The position numbers were made by a program, and so were the translations under genes. From Phytoactinopolyspora halotolerans (GTDB lineage: Bacteria > Actinomycetota > Actinomycetes > Jiangellales > Jiangellaceae), in contig NZ_JAAGOA010000033.1 of NCBI RefSeq assembly GCF_010550675.1, positions 1-50,778 on the forward strand: DNA of 50,778 nucleotides, read 5' to 3'. Shown here one piece after another: positions 42,332 through 50,778 of the stretch; within the stretch, counting starts at the first letter, position 1; the number at the start of each line of letters is the position of its first letter. The notes below the pieces were generated by a model. The model was not told the DNA's origin. It saw only the letters and a list, made by a program, of their open reading frames with translations, and searched no databases.

Positions 42332-42760
42332 GTGCTTCCCAGCCTTGACGACACCACGAACGCGGCCGCCGACCACCGGCTCCGCGACGAGAGAGAAATC
42401 TGGATCACGACGGTCCGATCTGACGGGCAGCCGCAATCGTCCCTGGTCGGATTCCTGTGGGACGGAACCAGCTTCCTCATCTTGACCAGCCCCGAAAGCC
42501 AGAAGATCCGCAACCTGCGAGCAAACCCGCGGGTTTCACTGCATCTCGACGTCGGCGGAGAATCGTCCGAGGATGTGGGCATCCTGACCCTCGAGGGGAC
42601 CGCCGCCGTCGACTCCGTCCCACTCAGCGACGATGAGGCGACCACCTACGTGAACCGGCACCAGGAAGCCATCCGTCAGGCCGGACTCACGCCCGAAGAG
42701 GCCCTTGCCGAGCTCTCCGCGGTGATCCGGGTGACACCGTCTCGCACTCGCGCGTACTGA
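42332..42760 (+). CDS. F420-type PPOX protein (Rv3369-like, TIGR03667)
   Basis: A 142-residue split-barrel protein: REIWITTVRSDGQPQSSLVG, LILTSPESQKIRNLRANPRV and LHLDVGG. The sequence fits the TIGR03667/Rv3369 group of F420- or flavin-binding reductases. GTG 42332 has GAGGAG nine bases upstream. The 266 bp before it hold the promoter region; GGGCGATCGCCC 42156-42167 is the only notable palindrome. No partner gene adjoins. Confidence 0.9.
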   Translation: MLPSLDDTTNAAADHRLRDEREIWITTVRSDGQPQSSLVGFLWDGTSFLILTSPESQKIRNLRANPRVSLHLDVGGESSEDVGILTLEGTAAVDSVPLSDDEATTYVNRHQEAIRQAGLTPEEALAELSAVIRVTPSRTRAY

Positions 42761-42858
42761 TTCCGGTCAACCACGCCGAGCGCCACATCGACCGCCGTCG
42801 GCGGTGTGTGATCTGACTGCGCGGAATCCTGCGACCGTCTCGGCGCGGCTACTACCGG

Positions 42859-43491
42859 CTATGACGCAGGCTGACTCCACGTTTCACGTACTGTGCGACG
42901 GATCGCGCCGGCCTGACGAAGTTGAACGAAGATCCCGACGGCCGCGAGCACAATACCGCCCGCGTACCACAGCGAGTGTTCACCGGCGGTCGCCTCGGCG
43001 TCGATGATGTTGTCGGCGTCGATGACGTCGAATATCAGCATCAACCCGGCGATGGTCACGCTGGCGCCCGCGAACGCGCTGATGACGATCAACAGCAACT
43101 GGGGAAGATTCGCGGCGATCGCGAAGCCCGCAAGGGCCACTCCGCCCAGTGCTCCGATCAACAGCAAGCTCCATGGTTCGTCGACACCCAAAGCCGACGC
43201 CAGAGCGCCACCGAGCACGAAGCCCATCGAGGCCATTCCCAGGATGATGCTGACGGCGAAGAAGAGGTAGGCCAAGGAAGCAAACAGCGCGCCCACGAGA
43301 ATGGCAACGATCCACCCCAGCGCCGACGCAAGGTAGCCCTGGTCCGTGAGTGAGTCGACCAGTCCTGCCCCCGTTGCGAATCCGACGAACGCTCCCCAGA
43401 TCGCCAGCAGGATGCGCATCGCCCATTGTCCGCGCAGGCACAAGAACACGCCCACGGCGACCGCCAGCAGGCCCAGGATGATCTCTGTCAT
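42859..43491 (-). CDS. Polytopic membrane protein, DUF4203-like
   Basis: A 210-residue protein with seven predicted hydrophobic helices and Gly-rich helix pairs (ILLAIWGAFVGFATGAGLVD, ILGMASMGFVLGGALASALG, LLLIVISAFAGASVTIAGLM). The pattern resembles DUF4203/TMEM198-like proteins; function unknown. ATG 43491 has GGAG and GAGAGCG upstream and begins the first helix; the frame's further extension is polar and unlikely. Confidence 0.85.
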   Translation of the reverse strand: MTEIILGLLAVAVGVFLCLRGQWAMRILLAIWGAFVGFATGAGLVDSLTDQGYLASALGWIVAILVGALFASLAYLFFAVSIILGMASMGFVLGGALASALGVDEPWSLLLIGALGGVALAGFAIAANLPQLLLIVISAFAGASVTIAGLMLIFDVIDADNIIDAEATAGEHSLWYAGGIVLAAVGIFVQLRQAGAIRRTVRETWSQPAS

Positions 43492-43574
43492 CGCTCTCGC
43501 ACTCCATTCCCTGCCGGAACCCCGGCAGAGGCCCCCGGCAGATGTCTTTCCGGCCGGGAAGTTACAGGCCATGA

Positions 43575-43730
43575 TCACACCGCCGATACGATCTCAGCGA
43601 TGGTCGGAGCGAGGTCACCTGTGTAGTAGATGACCTCGTCGACGACCGTGCCTGTGCCCAGGTGGCCGGGCTAACGCATGATGAGCGGTACCCAGAAGAC
43701 GTCGTCGATCACGTAGTGCTTGTCCGTCAT
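43575..43730 (-). pseudogene. Remnant of a sulfatase gene
   Basis: The minus strand reads TDKHYVIDDVFWVPLIMR, a stop, then PGHLGTGTVVDEVIYYTGDL and APTIAEI. VPLIxRxPG...GTVVDEV...DLAPTI is the conserved C-terminal segment of type I sulfatases. Only about 50 residues remain, with no catalytic CxPxR. It is unrelated in frame and position to the intact sulfatase at 4278. Confidence 0.6.
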
Positions 43731-43749
43731 GCCCTATGTGCCGCCGGAT

Positions 43750-44598
43750 TCACAGGTCGCGGCGTTGGAAGGCGATGCTCGCGAGCCCGAGTATGAGGGC
43801 GACCCACAGGCCGGCCCAGGCGACATAGGCGGCGGTGAGCGGGGCCATGCTCAAGAACGGGGACTCTCCGATTCCGGAGCCGATCTGGCGGAGCAACGCC
43901 GGGTCCTGGAACGAGTTCATGGCCCCGCGCCACAGACCGTCGGTCGGCAGCAACATCCGTGAGACGGTGCCGACCCGGGCCACGCTGTCATTGCCGAAGG
44001 CTTCACCCACCGAACCCACGACGCCGGCGATCCAGGTAGCTCCGAACAGGCCGACCGCTACGATGCCCGATGCCATCGGCGAGATCGCGGTGGACAGCAA
44101 CAGGCCCAGGGTGAACAGCGCCGTCGTTTCCGCCGCGAGCAGGGCCAGGCCGGTCGCCGGTGCCGGTGGCCAGTAGTCCACGGTGGCCCGGACGACAAGA
44201 AGCTGAGAGAGGCCGGCCACGGCAACGAAAACGCTGCCGAACGTCGCCAAACCCAGCCACTTCCCCACCAACACCGCGGACCGGCGGATCGGCCGCGCCA
44301 GGATCGCCAGCGACGTCCCCGACTCGACCTCCCCGGCCAGGGTGGGGCCGGCGAGGAAGGCTGTACCGAGCGCGGCGATCAGGCTCAGGCCGAACATCAC
44401 CAGGTTCAGCACGGTGGAGCCGGCCACCTTGGCCTCACCGGAGGTGAGGCCGCCGAACTCCGCGTCGAGCCGGGAGAACCCCCAGGCACTCAGCGCCAGC
44501 AGCACGACCGTCATCCCGATGAGCGAACGCAGGACCCGTCGGCGTGCTGCCTCCCGCAGCGTCAGTGCGGCCACGGTGAGAACGGTGCGCACGATCAT
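43750..44598 (-). CDS. ABC-2 type transporter permease
   Basis: A 282-residue permease of the NosY/ABC-2 kind with six helices (TVLNLVMFGLSLIAALGTAF, TSLAILARPIRRSAVLVGKW between helices, ETTALFTLGLLLSTAISPMA, ATWIAGVVG, MAPLTAAYVAWAGLWVALIL). EVESGTSLAILARP is the typical cytoplasmic coupling region. Its ATG overlaps the ATPase stop by 4 bp, so ATPase and permease form one exporter, likely for a lipid, drug or peptide. Confidence 0.92.
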   Translation of the reverse strand: MIVRTVLTVAALTLREAARRRVLRSLIGMTVVLLALSAWGFSRLDAEFGGLTSGEAKVAGSTVLNLVMFGLSLIAALGTAFLAGPTLAGEVESGTSLAILARPIRRSAVLVGKWLGLATFGSVFVAVAGLSQLLVVRATVDYWPPAPATGLALLAAETTALFTLGLLLSTAISPMASGIVAVGLFGATWIAGVVGSVGEAFGNDSVARVGTVSRMLLPTDGLWRGAMNSFQDPALLRQIGSGIGESPFLSMAPLTAAYVAWAGLWVALILGLASIAFQRRDL

Positions 44599-45590
44599 CG
44601 GCGCTCCTCATCGGGACGGGCCCGCAAGATGGCCAGCAGCCGCTCCTCCAGGCTGGTCCGAGCGGGCTCGACCGCGTGCACACGCACGCCCAGGTCGACC
44701 AGGTCGGCAATGAGATCGGGCACAGTCGCGGCTCCTGGGTCGGCGGGCAGCGCGATGGTGAACACGTTGCCGCTGCGGGTGAGCCGTCCGGTGGCGGCCA
44801 GTCTGGCCTCCGCCTGCGCGTCCACGCCGTCGAGCCGCATCCGCAGTTCGTGACCGCCGAGCAGTTCCTCCAGGGTGCCGGACGCAGCGACCTGCCCCTT
44901 GTCCAGAATGACCACACGGTCGCAGACCCGCTCGACTTCACCGATGAGGTGCGAGTTGAGCAGTACGGCGACCTGACGGTCCTTCAGGGAGAGCAGCAGA
45001 TCGCGGACGTCGGCCCGGCCGATCGGGTCCAGAGCGCTCGTCGGTTCGTCGAGCACCACCAGGTCCGGGCGGGCCACCAGGGCGACAGCCAGCCCGAGAC
45101 GCTGCTGCATGCCCTTGGAGAAGCCGCCGACCCGGTCGCCGGCGCGGTCGGCCAGGCCGACAGTGGCCAGGCATTCCCGCTGTTCCTCCGTCGACACGGC
45201 AATCCCCGAGAGCCGGACGTGCAGGGCCAGCACTTCAGTGGCGGTGAGCCACGGCTGGTACCGGAAGAGTTCGGGCAGATAGCCGACTCGTGTCCGGGAG
45301 CGTGGGTCGCCCGCTGGTTGGCCGAGCAGCGACACGTCGCCGGCGTCCGGCCGGACCAGACCGAGCAGGATCTTGATGACGCTGGTCTTGCCCGCGCCGT
45401 TGGGGCCGAGCAGTCCCACCACCTCACCGCGGCCGACGGTGAAGGACACGCCGTCGACCGCGACCTGTCGCCGATACCGTTTGCGCAGGCCCCAGCACCA
45501 CACCGCCGGGGCCGGTGGCAGGTCGGCGAGGACCCGTCCGACGGTGTCGAGGGAGCGCGCGTCGCCCTGCGCAGCAGTCGGGCCGCTCAC
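44595..45590 (-). CDS. ABC transporter ATP-binding protein (CcmA/DrrA type)
   Basis: A 331-residue ATPase. Walker A is GLLGPNGAGKTS, signature GFSKGMQQRLGLA, Walker B LVVLDEPTSALDP and H-loop NSHLIGEVERV. A C-terminal extension of about 90 residues (GRLTRSGNVFTIALP) fits the DrrA/NatA class. GTG 45590 overlaps the anti-sigma stop by 4 bp and is preferred to GTG 45599. Forms the exporter with the downstream permease. Confidence 0.93.
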   Translation of the reverse strand: MSGPTAAQGDARSLDTVGRVLADLPPAPAVWCWGLRKRYRRQVAVDGVSFTVGRGEVVGLLGPNGAGKTSVIKILLGLVRPDAGDVSLLGQPAGDPRSRTRVGYLPELFRYQPWLTATEVLALHVRLSGIAVSTEEQRECLATVGLADRAGDRVGGFSKGMQQRLGLAVALVARPDLVVLDEPTSALDPIGRADVRDLLLSLKDRQVAVLLNSHLIGEVERVCDRVVILDKGQVAASGTLEELLGGHELRMRLDGVDAQAEARLAATGRLTRSGNVFTIALPADPGAATVPDLIADLVDLGVRVHAVEPARTSLEERLLAILRARPDEERR

Positions 45591-46664
45591 CTGTCCCACC
45601 GCAGTCCGTGGGCCACCGACAACACCTCGTCGGCGCTCACCGAGCCGGCCACCGCGGTGACCACACCGTCGTCCACCCAGACCACACCCGCGAGCGCGCC
45701 GTCGCGCGAGGTGAAGACCGTGGCCGGCATGCCGTCGACCTCGGTGGCGGAGCTCGTCAGCTCCTCGGCCGCCATGAACAGCGGTAGCGTCGTCCCGTCG
45801 CCGGAGAAGCCTCGCAGCTGCGAAGCGACGTTCTCCGGCACGATCGGCAGGGACAACAGGTAATCGCGGGCCGTCTCGAACGGCACACCCGACGAGTAGG
45901 CGGTGGGCGCGACAGCTCGGGCCACGATCAATGCGGGTACCGGTCGTCCCTCCGACCAGACAGCGGCCACTCCCGGTCCGGCGGTCAGCCGGAATCGGCT
46001 GCCGTCGAGCTCGGGTGGCGCCGGCGGCAGGGTCTCGCCCGCAGCCGCGGCCGTCTGCTCGGTCTTCTCGGCCGAGAAGGTGAACAGTGCGTTCGCCTCT
46101 TCGCCGACGTGGTACGTCGGGTCACCCGTCACACCGCGGGGCAGCTCGCTCACCATCGGAACGGCAAGGCCAGTGGCTTCCTCGGCGGCGTCGACGCCGG
46201 AGACCGGGCGGATGTCCACTTCCTCGCTCACCTCGAGCTCGCCGAAGTCGGACAGGTCGGGCAGCGTGACCAGGTCGGCTTCGGGAGCGGTGACGGGTGT
46301 GATCTGCTCGGTACGGAAGATCGGTAGCCAGTCCATGGCGGCCGCCACACCGGCCCCGGCCACCAGGACGGCGACGCCGAGCCCGGCGACGGCTGGGCGG
46401 CGCAGCGCCGTACGCCAACGGCGCACGGGGGCGACCGTGGTCGCTCGGCGCGGCTCGTCGACGGCGATGGCGTCCGACAGCCGGCTCCAGGCCATCTCCG
46501 CGTCGACGTCGATGGTGGGTACGCCGCCCAGCGCCGCGTCCGCGAACGCCGCGTCCTGTTGCGCGGCCGCCAGCTCGCACTGGCAGACCGGACACGCCGC
46601 GATGTGTTCCCGGTCGGTGTCGGCGACGCCGGCCGGCTCGTCCAGGAGCCGGCGAAGCGTGCCG

Positions 46665-46681
<17 letters not shown>
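45587..46681 (-). CDS. Anti-sigma factor with zinc-binding N-terminus and extracellular sensor domain
   Basis: A 364-residue membrane protein. The N-terminal ZAS motif is H26-x3-C30-x2-C33 (HIAACPVC), expected to hold the ECF sigma factor. A membrane helix lies at about 96-116 (AVAGLGVAVLVAGAGVAAAM). The remaining about 245 residues are outside the cell, including a block like EVDGMPATVFTSRDGALAGV also found in bacterial anti-sigma sensor domains. It overlaps the sigma gene by 17 bp and the ATPase gene by 4 bp. The signal sensed is unknown. Confidence 0.88.
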
Positions 46682-47469
<788 letters not shown>

Positions 47470-47576
47470 ACCGGGTGAGAGGTCGAGGCTGAGCCGAGCT
47501 TCGATAGCCTTGATCGGACGCGCCCAGCCAGCTGCGCGCAATCAGGTCCAGTGCATCGGTGATCGCCGGTTGGCGT

Positions 47577-48266
47577 TCAATCCTTCTTCGCAGCGGACAC
47601 GTCGACGCATACGATTCCCTCGTTGCCGTCCTGGTCGGCGATCACGGTGAGCGAGGGCGCGTCGCTGTTATCGACGACGGTCCCGCCCGCGGCGAGGGCG
47701 GCGGCGATCCGTTGCTCGGCCACCTCGGGCGCCACATAGACCTCGATGTGGAACCGCTGACGCGGCGTCTCGTGCTCGTCGGCGTCTCCGAACCACAGGT
47801 TCGGTACCCGTCCCGTGGCATCCCGGATCTCGGCGCTGGCCTCGGCGCTCCCGGTCAGCAGGGCGGCCCACACGGGGGCGACGGTCGCTGAGCGCGCCGT
47901 GTCGAGGCCGAGCTCGATGTCGCTGACCGAGGCCGGGTCGGGGTCGAGCCTGTGCTCTGCGGCGATCTCGGTGATCCGTCGAGCGAGGTCGACGTCCTGC
48001 TGGGTCACCCATTCGACGACGTGTTCGGTGCCCTCGTCGTCTCGGTAGATGGCGTCGTCGCTGACCAACTTGAGGTCGACGTACCCATTGCCGATCGAAA
48101 CGCGCGGGTGGTGTCCGAGGTCGTCGCCTGCCTCACCCACCGCGGCGACGAACCGTGCGCCGGTGCCGAAGGCGTCGACCAGATAGCGGGCATGCAGACC
48201 CTGGGCCAGCTTGCGCCAGTCGGTCAGGTTGGCCGCGGCGATCTGTTCGCCCGTCAGCATGTCCAT
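47577..48266 (-). CDS. Pterin-4a-carbinolamine dehydratase fused to a glyoxalase-like (VOC) domain
   Basis: A 229-residue two-domain protein. Residues about 1-95 match pterin carbinolamine dehydratase (MLTGEQIAAANLTDWRKLAQ, GHHPRVSIGNGYVDLKLVSD; the GHHPR block carries the family His residues). Residues about 115-225 are a VOC/glyoxalase-like fold (WFGDADEHETPRQRFHIEVY, IADQDGNEGIVCVDV). It could regenerate pterin cofactor and bind or modify a small molecule, but activity is unknown. ATG 48266 has no strong Shine-Dalgarno. Confidence 0.88.
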   Translation of the reverse strand: MDMLTGEQIAAANLTDWRKLAQGLHARYLVDAFGTGARFVAAVGEAGDDLGHHPRVSIGNGYVDLKLVSDDAIYRDDEGTEHVVEWVTQQDVDLARRITEIAAEHRLDPDPASVSDIELGLDTARSATVAPVWAALLTGSAEASAEIRDATGRVPNLWFGDADEHETPRQRFHIEVYVAPEVAEQRIAAALAAGGTVVDNSDAPSLTVIADQDGNEGIVCVDVSAAKKD

Positions 48267-48444
48267 AGAAAGGAACCTATCCCATCCCAGATTCAGCCTG
48301 CAGCGCTGGCGCCCTGCCACGGACGTGGCTACGCAAACCTCGCTGCATCTCGACAGCGGCGCGCCGATGTGAGCGTGGCCGCGGGGTGAGAGGGGCGAGG
48401 CGGCGGGTGCGGTTGATCTGGCGCAAGCGGACCTGGCGCTCAGT

Positions 48445-48488
48445 GATCGTGTGTGCGTTGCTGTGCCGGCAGCAACGCACACACGATC
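48445..48488. terminator. Perfect 19-bp stem-loop after the cupredoxin-repeat gene
   Basis: GATCGTGTGTGCGTTGCTG 48445-48463 and its exact reverse complement 48470-48488 flank the six-base loop TGCCGG. It lies 20 bp beyond the stop codon of the minus-strand gene at 48508, so it is a likely terminator; no U-tract follows. The remaining 48267-48444 stretch holds the promoter side of the PCD-VOC gene and no visible gene. Confidence 0.65.
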
Positions 48489-48507
48489 GCCGCTGGTGAA
48501 GACCGCG

Positions 48508-50658
48508 TCACCGTCCGATGCCGGACTGTGCCGCGGCCCGCATGATGCGGCTCTTCTCCCTGGCGGAGATGACGCCGTCCGCGGTCCGGGCGCGCGTGAC
48601 CTGTCCGACGTGCCGGACGAACTGACCGTGGTTCGCGTAGTCGCCGTCCTGGTCGATCAGGTCGCTGATCGTGCAGCCGTCCTCCACCTCGACGTTGGGC
48701 ACGGTCGTATCGATCGTGCCGATGATCACCGTGTCACGGTTGTCCGAACCCGGGCAGGCGTCCGAGTCGGATTCGACGACGGTGAAGTGCACCATCCCGG
48801 CCTCGGAGGTGTTGCCGGCGTTGTCCGTGGCGCGGAAGTGCAGCATGTGCTCGCCGGCATCGGCGACGGTCACCGGGCCGGTGTAGGGCTGCCATCCGGC
48901 ACCGTCCAGGTCGTACTCGACCGTGTCGACACCGGAGTCCGCATCCGTCGCACTGATCGACACCGTGGCCGAACCGACATAGTCGCCGTCGCCGTTCTGA
49001 TCGCCGGCGACCTCCGCCGCCACCTGCGGCGGCGTGGTGTCGTCCGGGTCCGGCGCTACCACGGTGAAGGCCACGGAATCGATCTCGGAGGTATTGCCCG
49101 CGTTGTCCGTCGCCCGGTAGCGCAAAGTGTGCTCGCCGGGCTCGGTGACCGTCACCGGGCCGGTGTAAGGCTGCCAACCGGCACCGTCCAGGTCATACTC
49201 GACCGTGTCGACACCGGAGTCCGCATCCGTCGCCGTGACCGTGACCGTGGCCGACCCGACATAGTCGCCATCGCCGTTCTGATCGCCGGCGACCTCCGCC
49301 GCCACCTGCGGCGGCGTGGTGTCGCCCGGGTCCGGCTCCACCACGGTGAAGATGACCGTATGGACGTCGGAGGTGTTCCCCGCATTGTCGGTCGCCCGGT
49401 ATTCGAGCACATGCTCGCCGGCCTCGTCGACCGTGACGGGTTCGGTGTAGGGCTGCCACCCGGCACCGTCCAGGTCATACTCGACCGTGTCGACACCGGA
49501 GTCCGCATCCGTCGCCGTGACCGTGACCGTGGCCGACCCGACGTAGTCGCCGTCGTCGTTCTGGTCGCCGCTGACCTCGGCCGACACCTGTGGCGGTGTG
49601 GTGTCACCGGGATCCGGCTCCACGACCGTGAACATGAGCATGCCGATATCGGAGGTGTTGCCGGCGTTGTCCGTCGCGCGGTAGTGGATCATGTAGTCGC
49701 CCGGCTCCTCGACCGTCACGGGGCCGGTGTAGGTCTGGTAACCCGAACCGTTGATCTCGTATTCGACCGTGTCAACCCCGGAGTCGGCGTCCGTGGCCGT
49801 CACCGACACCGTGGCCGACCCGACGTAGTCGCCGTCGTCGTTCTGGTCGCCGCTGACCTCCGCCGACACCTGCGGCGGCGTGGTGTCACCGGGATCCGCC
49901 TCGACGACGGTGAAGCTGACCGTGCCGGTGTCCGACGTGTTGCCGGCGTTGTCCGTCGCCCGGTACTGGACCGAGTGGTCTCCGGGCTGGTCGATGTCCA
50001 CAGGGCCGGTGTACTCCTGGAACCCGGTGTCGTCGATCTCGAACTCGATGGTGTCGACGCCGGAGTCCGCATCCGTCGCACTGATCGACACCGTGGCCGA
50101 GCCGACATAGTTGCCGTCGTCGTCCCGGTCGCCGGTGACCTCCACGGACACCGACGGCGGCGTGGTGTCCTCACCGCCGCCGTCGTCGGTGACGACCAGC
50201 ACCCCGGACATCTGACCGTGACCGGGGATGTCGCAGAAGTAGCGGTACTGGCCGGCGGTGAGCACGACCTGGGCCTCGTGCCGTCCGCCGTTCGAGTCGA
50301 ACGGATTGGCCAGGATGTCCAAGTTCACATCCTGGTTGTAATCGGGGTTCGACCTGTCGAATGTCAGGGTGTGCGGCATGCCGGTGGTGTTGCCGGTCTC
50401 CGCACTGTTCTCGAAGACGATCGTCGCCGGTCCCGCCGTCGCCGTGGCGGGCGCGGAGGTGTACTCCGTCGTGCTGTCGCTCGCCGTCCATACCAGCACC
50501 TGCTCCTGTGCGATCTCGGGCGCGTCCGCCTCGGACGCCGACACCGACGGGGGCACCAGCCACAACGCGGCGAGCAACGCGCCGGTTACCGCGATGGCAA
50601 GCCCGCGAAGCGACCCTCGTCGCTCCGCCAGTGACGTGTTCAATAATCGTCGAAACAT
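48508..50658 (-). CDS. Secreted cupredoxin-like protein with five Ig-like repeats
   Basis: A 716-residue secreted protein. The signal peptide is about 1-42 (LAIAVTGALLAALWLVPPSV). Residues about 45-160 are a cupredoxin domain with type 1 copper ligands His96 (GMPHTLTF), Cys142, His147 and Met150 in RYFCDIPGHGQM. Residues 164-633 are five tandem 94-residue Ig-like repeats (TTPPQVSAEV, YVGSATVTVTATDADSGVD, YRATDNAGNTSD). The C-terminal about 83 residues include an acidic, EF-hand-like LIDQDGDYANHG and a helical end (REKSRIMRAAAQSGIG). GAGGAGAGG upstream supports ATG 50658. Likely a surface-exposed copper-binding or adhesion protein; no anchor motif is visible. Confidence 0.9.
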   Translation of the reverse strand: MFRRLLNTSLAERRGSLRGLAIAVTGALLAALWLVPPSVSASEADAPEIAQEQVLVWTASDSTTEYTSAPATATAGPATIVFENSAETGNTTGMPHTLTFDRSNPDYNQDVNLDILANPFDSNGGRHEAQVVLTAGQYRYFCDIPGHGQMSGVLVVTDDGGGEDTTPPSVSVEVTGDRDDDGNYVGSATVSISATDADSGVDTIEFEIDDTGFQEYTGPVDIDQPGDHSVQYRATDNAGNTSDTGTVSFTVVEADPGDTTPPQVSAEVSGDQNDDGDYVGSATVSVTATDADSGVDTVEYEINGSGYQTYTGPVTVEEPGDYMIHYRATDNAGNTSDIGMLMFTVVEPDPGDTTPPQVSAEVSGDQNDDGDYVGSATVTVTATDADSGVDTVEYDLDGAGWQPYTEPVTVDEAGEHVLEYRATDNAGNTSDVHTVIFTVVEPDPGDTTPPQVAAEVAGDQNGDGDYVGSATVTVTATDADSGVDTVEYDLDGAGWQPYTGPVTVTEPGEHTLRYRATDNAGNTSEIDSVAFTVVAPDPDDTTPPQVAAEVAGDQNGDGDYVGSATVSISATDADSGVDTVEYDLDGAGWQPYTGPVTVADAGEHMLHFRATDNAGNTSEAGMVHFTVVESDSDACPGSDNRDTVIIGTIDTTVPNVEVEDGCTISDLIDQDGDYANHGQFVRHVGQVTRARTADGVISAREKSRIMRAAAQSGIGR
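48760..50169 (-). repeat. Five tandem 282-bp repeats within the cupredoxin gene
   Basis: Each unit encodes 94 residues beginning DTTPPxVxxEVxGD and ending FTVVEPDPG or similar. Several blocks, notably the stretch coding for GDYVGSATV and ADSGVDTVEYDLDGAGW, are nearly identical at the DNA level in the third, fourth and fifth units, while the first unit has diverged more. This suggests recent unit duplication or gene conversion. Confidence 0.9.
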
Positions 50659-50717
50659 GAGCCGTGATACCTCTCCTCAGCTGGAAGGCGCTCATGGCGC
50701 CGCCGGTGGCCAGGGCC

Positions 50718-50755
50718 GGGGGGGGGGGGGGGGGGGCGCCCCCCCCCACCCCCCC
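50718..50755. other. G-run followed by C-runs near the window end
   Basis: Nineteen G at 50718-50736, then CG, nine C at 50739-50747, A and seven C at 50749-50755. Homopolymers this long are out of keeping with the rest of the window, and mirrored G and C runs are typical of sequencing or assembly failure. They lie upstream of the cupredoxin gene, so its promoter region cannot be read reliably. Confidence 0.7.
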
Positions 50756-50778
50756 GCGCCAACAGGGTACGACAACCG

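Noticed and set aside
48760-50169. CRISPR array
   Set aside because: Repeats are 282 bp in-frame coding units without spacers.
48451-50634. 727-residue plus-strand open frame opposite the cupredoxin-repeat gene
   Set aside because: Its Asp/Arg/Val-rich repeats are the antisense of the five Ig-like repeats; the minus strand has signal peptide, ligands and a good ribosome-binding site.

Overview
High-GC actinobacterial chromosome. The evidence is uniformly GC-ending codons, many GTG starts, two short or absent leaders, F420/LLM-type oxidoreductases, a DUF222/HNH-type fragment at the left edge, TIGR03086, TIGR04222 and TIGR02206 family proteins, and a Zur-type zinc regulon. A member of the Jiangellales or a relative is my guess; nothing in the window fixes the genus. 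No tRNA, rRNA, CRISPR array, integrase or intact transposase was seen, so this reads as ordinary chromosome with local gene decay.

Layout. 1-9.95 kb: end of a probable DUF222/HNH gene, an aldo/keto reductase divergent from an XRE/MmyB-type regulator, a TIGR04222 membrane protein whose Gly-rich tail lies in another frame, a PadR-sulfatase pair, argG behind a likely ARG-box promoter without a leader, and a MarR / flavin monooxygenase / FMN reductase cassette. 9.96-10.56 kb: decayed remnants of an ABC substrate-binding protein and an amidohydrolase. 10.58-16.4 kb: alpha/beta hydrolase, F420-type LLM oxidoreductase, acyltransferase-3 membrane protein, a MarR/TIGR03086 divergent pair sharing one dyad, and a TIGR02206 membrane protein. 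16.4-18.8 kb: a 792-residue secreted, membrane-anchored NHL-repeat protein.

19.0-29.0 kb is the most unusual part. It is a tightly overlapping minus-strand operon with GntR/FCD regulator, S9 peptidase, Liv-type substrate-binding lipoprotein, a second unknown lipoprotein, an MFS transporter fused to a LivF-type ATPase, and a single LivH-LivM-LivG fusion polypeptide. All five parts of a branched-chain-amino-acid-type ABC importer are present, but they are packed into three polypeptides, one of which carries a complete MFS domain. I infer uptake of a peptide-like or acylated compound coupled to hydrolysis or to exchange/efflux.

29.2-36.3 kb: PhoD phosphatase, PPOX and RibD/DHFR-like proteins, a methyltransferase, and a second NHL-repeat gene that is a same-length paralogue of the first but carries a one-base frameshift; small membrane proteins follow. 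36.4-40.3 kb: zinc locus on the minus strand, Zur regulator, methyltransferase, AztD metallochaperone and AztC zinc-binding protein, with Zur-box-like sites before zur and aztD; no AztA/AztB is nearby. 40.3-43.7 kb: stand-alone family A DNA polymerase, an F420-type PPOX protein, a membrane protein and a sulfatase remnant. 43.75-47.2 kb: ECF sigma, anti-sigma, ABC ATPase and ABC permease in one overlapping operon. 47.3-50.66 kb: an SDR remnant, a PCD-VOC fusion and a secreted cupredoxin protein with five near-identical 94-residue repeats. The right edge holds a G/C homopolymer tract that looks like a sequence or assembly artefact.
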